From: Actinomycetota bacterium
GTDB taxonomy: Bacteria; Actinomycetota; Thermoleophilia; RBG-16-64-13
Length of the DNA: 47,883 bases
Assembly: GCA_012514635.1 (NCBI GenBank)
Contig: JAAYZX010000059.1
Location: 1 to 47,883, forward strand
Direction: 5' to 3'
The stretch's first letter is position 1, and every line of letters starts with the position of its first letter. Of the stretch, positions 44,713 to 47,883 are shown piece by piece. The notes beneath the pieces are model-generated. The model did not search any database, was not told the origin of the DNA, and saw only the letters and a program-made list of their open reading frames with translations. Made by a program: the position numbers and the translations under genes.

Positions 44713-45330
44713 CTACCCCAGGCCCTTGAGTTCCTTTATCCAGGACAGCTTGTCGCGGGGCGACCCCATAGCAGCCCATGCCTCTTGCGACAATAGACAC
44801 TCGGAGAGCGGCACTTCCCGCAGGTCATAGAGACAACGTTCCGCCAGTTGCTGATACCAAACGGTCCCCAAGTGCTTGGAGGCAGCCAGTTCAGGGGACA
44901 CGTCGCCCACGATGCGGGCCGGAACCCCTAGGGCAAGTTTTCCGGTCGGGACCACGAAACCAGTCGGAACCACACAGCCGGCACCAACAATACAACCCTC
45001 CTCCAACACGGCATCGTCCTGAACCACTGCGTTCATGCCCACCAAGACATTGTCCGCCAGACGAGCACCATGAATAACGCAGCCGTGTCCCAGATGTGAA
45101 TCGTTCCCTAGAACAATTTCTGTACCCGGATAACCGTGAATGATCGACGCCTCCTGCACATTGGAGCCTTCGCCCACACTGATGGCCACCCAGTCGCCCC
45201 GCAGGTACGCTCCCGGGCCTATGAAGCAGCGGGGACCGATAACCACATGGCCTAACACGACCGCGTCTGGATGCACAAAGGAGGAGGGATCGATAATAGG
45301 ACGACCCCCATCGAACTGATACACGGGCAT
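44713..45330 (-). CDS. Gamma carbonic anhydrase-family (left-handed beta-helix) protein
   Basis: 205 aa; YLRGDWVAISVGEGSNVQEASIIHGYPG, HLGHGCVIHGARLADNVLVGMNAVV, hexapeptide repeats. Confidence 0.92.
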   Translation of the reverse strand: MPVYQFDGGRPIIDPSSFVHPDAVVLGHVVIGPRCFIGPGAYLRGDWVAISVGEGSNVQEASIIHGYPGTEIVLGNDSHLGHGCVIHGARLADNVLVGMNAVVQDDAVLEEGCIVGAGCVVPTGFVVPTGKLALGVPARIVGDVSPELAASKHLGTVWYQQLAERCLYDLREVPLSECLLSQEAWAAMGSPRDKLSWIKELKGLG

Positions 45331-45342
45331 CAGGAAGCTTCC

Positions 45343-46089
45343 TTAAGCTTGAAGCATATCCGCGAGATGAGGCAGGATCTCCTCGAGCGGGCGAGGATCC
45401 ACAACAGCAGCCCTTTCATCATACGGCGTCTCCGACGCGGTAAGGATGACCAGCTTGCCCCCGGTCCTCAATGTGATGTCCGGTAGCCCGGCCACCGGCC
45501 ACACCGCCAACGACGACCCCGCTACAAGCATCAAGTCGGCCCGTTGCGCCCAGCTGACAGACAGAGCATACTGCTCCTCAGGCAGTGCTTCTCCAAAGAA
45601 AATCACGCCCGGCTTAAGAATGCGACCACAATCACACCGAGGCAGCCCATTGGGATCCACCAAAGCTTCCGCCATGCGCGCATGCGGATACTGCCGGCCA
45701 CATGTGAGGCACACCGCAGAATCTATGCTACCGTGGACCTCGGCTATGGCAGAACTCCCCGCCCGCTTATGCAAACGGTCAATGTTCTGCGTAATGAGCG
45801 CCTTCAGGTAGTCGGCCTTCTCCATTCTAGCCAGCGCGTAGTGGGCCGGGTTGGGTTGAGCTGTATCAAGGGCCCCTAGACGATGCCGGTAAAAGGACCA
45901 GAACTCCACCGGATCGTCGAGGAAGGCGTCAATACTCGCAGCCTTCATGGGATCAACCTTGGTCCACAACCCTGTATCGGGAGACCGGAAATCAGGAATT
46001 CCTGATGCCGTGCTGATCCCTGCGCCGGTGAGGCAAACAGGGAAAGACGCACCGCGAAGGAGATCGGCTACCTGTTCAATTGCATCCAT
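45343..46089 (-). CDS. SIR2-family NAD-dependent protein deacylase
   Basis: 248 aa; LTGAGISTASGIPDFRSPDTGLW, LITQNIDRLHKRAGSSAIAEVHGS, CLTCG...CDCG, VAGSSLAVWPVAGLP. Confidence 0.95.
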   Translation of the reverse strand: MDAIEQVADLLRGASFPVCLTGAGISTASGIPDFRSPDTGLWTKVDPMKAASIDAFLDDPVEFWSFYRHRLGALDTAQPNPAHYALARMEKADYLKALITQNIDRLHKRAGSSAIAEVHGSIDSAVCLTCGRQYPHARMAEALVDPNGLPRCDCGRILKPGVIFFGEALPEEQYALSVSWAQRADLMLVAGSSLAVWPVAGLPDITLRTGGKLVILTASETPYDERAAVVDPRPLEEILPHLADMLQA

Positions 46090-46131
46090 ATTCTACAGTT
46101 TACCAAAGTACACCCAGATGAGCACAAATGC

Positions 46132-47883
46132 TCAGCGCCTCTCGGCAACCCGGCGGCCAATGCGCCGCGCGGACATCCCGGCGCCCCGGCGCCGAAAGAG
46201 CACCCCACCCAACACGACCACGACCACGACCACGACCACCAAAGCTACGCCGCACAGGATCCACCACCATATGTTTTGAGCCATCCAGCCGGAAGTCGCA
46301 GGCCATGGAGCAACCGCCACTACTGTTGAGCCGGCCAGAATACGCACCGCGTGACCCTCTGTCCCGCTCTGCGGTCCCAACGCTCGGCCTTCTGCTCCAC
46401 CGTTGTCCCGCACCGAAGCAAAGAACACATTCCGCCCGGGAGCCACACTGACAGTCTTCGAACTTATCCTCTCTTCCTCTTCGCCCGCAACAGACTCCAG
46501 AATTAAATTCCACGAATACGAGGAGGCATTGTCTATGCTCACGCGAAGTTCGGCCCCTACGCCGGCGCCGCGAGTCACTTCTAGGTCGACAATTGTTATC
46601 CGAGCCAACTCCTCCTCGGCAGCCGCCAGCGCAGCACGTGCATAACGGATGCCCTCACCAGCCAACTCGGGCGGCAGATCGGATCGCAGCCAGTGTCGAC
46701 TCTGGGCACGAAACAGCTTGACCGCCACGGCCACCGCCTGCGATGCAGCGGCGTCGGCCGCCGCAAGATAGTCGGACACCACACCGCGGACTGCAGCAAT
46801 CTCGTCCAATAACGCACGACTTCTGAGACCCTCAGCATAGCCGCCGTACCTGCTCAAGTAGATGGGACGTCGATCCGGAGGCCAACTCTCGACCAATTCA
46901 TCCAAAGTCACCAAACGGAAAGCACCCGACGCCAGGATCTCCCGTGCAAAAGATGCGATCTGTTCGAACGAAGGAACATCGTATTCGTCGAGCGGAGCGA
47001 CAACGATCGCTTGAGCTGATCCATCGGCCGTCATATGCGCCAAAGCCGCACAAAGAAGCCCCACGTCGCACTCAGCGGCAAAGACCGACGCCAGAGCCTC
47101 CGAGACCGGCAGCACCGTCAGCCGATTGTTAGCCGCGTCGGTTATTCTTACTGGTTGCAAAGCGTCCGACAAGGATTCCGCCAGATCCGCAAGCACCGTG
47201 TCTCTCACCAGTACGTAATCCACCGACGCTTGACTGAACGCGGCAATACTCGCGGTGTCAAGCTCTAGAGTGGGCGGGTAGGCGCCTCTGGGGGTCTCAA
47301 AAAGACCCACTAACCGCAATAGCTCCGTCTTGCCCAGTCGCACCTGGGCGGGTCCATCATCCCAACCCTGGGCGGCCAAAGTACACAAGGACGGCAACGC
47401 ATAAGGCATGGGTACACATTGAATCTCATCCGATAGGGCCAGAGACCGCAACGAGTTGAGTAGCATGACGGCACCGGAGGCCGCAACCGAGTCGCGACCC
47501 CTGTCTTCCAGTTGACCTGATGCAGTGCGTGCAGTGTAACCGTTGCTCATGTCTTCCAGCTGTGACAGTAGCACCGGTTCTATCGCAAGAGTGAAGTTAA
47601 AATCAGGCGACATATCCACGAGCCGAGCAAGCCCGCTCAGACCAGCCGTTGAGCATGAAGGCGCAACTGCTTCATCGAGAACATTGCCAAAGAACGTCCC
47701 ATCTGCATCTTGCCAAATTCCGGCTGCCAGCGGCACAACTATAGCCACATCCACAGTCGAGCCGCCGTCGACCACTCGGCCCAGCCAAGCCTCGTATACC
47801 GCCTGCTCTCTACCGCCCGACACCAAGCCCACCCGCACCAGGTAAGCACCCGCCTCATCCAGCCACGACGGAGCGATCTCTAC
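46132..47883 (-). CDS. Large exported/membrane-anchored protein of unknown function, truncated by the window edge
   Basis: Open frame continues from 47838 to 47883 (VEIAPSWLDEAGAYL upstream of the first GTG), so the start lies outside the window. Extracellular-type sequence, C-terminal TM helix (WWILCGVALVVVVVVVVVLGGVLF) and basic tail; layout resembles actinobacterial DUF6049-type proteins, but the family is not confirmed. Confidence 0.7.
   Translation of the reverse strand, partial: VEIAPSWLDEAGAYLVRVGLVSGGREQAVYEAWLGRVVDGGSTVDVAIVVPLAAGIWQDADGTFFGNVLDEAVAPSCSTAGLSGLARLVDMSPDFNFTLAIEPVLLSQLEDMSNGYTARTASGQLEDRGRDSVAASGAVMLLNSLRSLALSDEIQCVPMPYALPSLCTLAAQGWDDGPAQVRLGKTELLRLVGLFETPRGAYPPTLELDTASIAAFSQASVDYVLVRDTVLADLAESLSDALQPVRITDAANNRLTVLPVSEALASVFAAECDVGLLCAALAHMTADGSAQAIVVAPLDEYDVPSFEQIASFAREILASGAFRLVTLDELVESWPPDRRPIYLSRYGGYAEGLRSRALLDEIAAVRGVVSDYLAAADAAASQAVAVAVKLFRAQSRHWLRSDLPPELAGEGIRYARAALAAAEEELARITIVDLEVTRGAGVGAELRVSIDNASSYSWNLILESVAGEEEERISSKTVSVAPGRNVFFASVRDNGGAEGRALGPQSGTEGHAVRILAGSTVVAVAPWPATSGWMAQNIWWWILCGVALVVVVVVVVVLGGVLFRRRGAGMSARRIGRRVAERR

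Noticed and set aside
1-47883. tRNA, rRNA, IS elements and prophage genes
   Set aside because: No cloverleaf-compatible segment with a CCA-type end, rRNA-like sequence, transposase, integrase or phage structural protein was recognised among ORFs or gaps; tRNAscan or Infernal would be decisive.

Overview
The window is a gene-dense, GC-rich bacterial chromosomal segment with about 42 supported protein-coding genes. I saw no rRNA, tRNA, CRISPR array, transposase or phage module. The mix of ECF sigma factor, DUF2207, baeRF, IorAB, MeaB, XDH-type Mo hydroxylase and SIR2 looks like an anaerobic or actinobacterial-type lineage, but taxonomy was not tested. Five parts stand out. (1) A compact nine-gene minus-strand operon (830-8867) combines a bacterial eRF1-like (baeRF/Vms1-type) protein, an SPFH protein with two zinc ribbons, a DUF2207 membrane protein, a coiled-coil protein and several paralogous zinc-ribbon proteins; this is the best candidate for an undescribed system. 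(2) A 1419-aa protein joins about 890 residues of unknown helical sequence to the PPDK ATP-grasp and phosphohistidine domains without the PEP/pyruvate TIM barrel, and is translationally coupled (ATGA) to a divergent GAPDH. (3) A PolX-family protein has lost two of three polymerase catalytic Asp residues but keeps an intact PHP nuclease site. (4) A 47-nt near-perfect palindrome lies inside a metallo-beta-lactamase-fold CDS, over its PGHG motif. (5) A minus-strand run couples Mo hydroxylase subunits to a divergent adenine-deaminase-like amidohydrolase, with a UbiX lacking a UbiD partner just upstream. All family calls come from reading motifs by eye; no database search was run.
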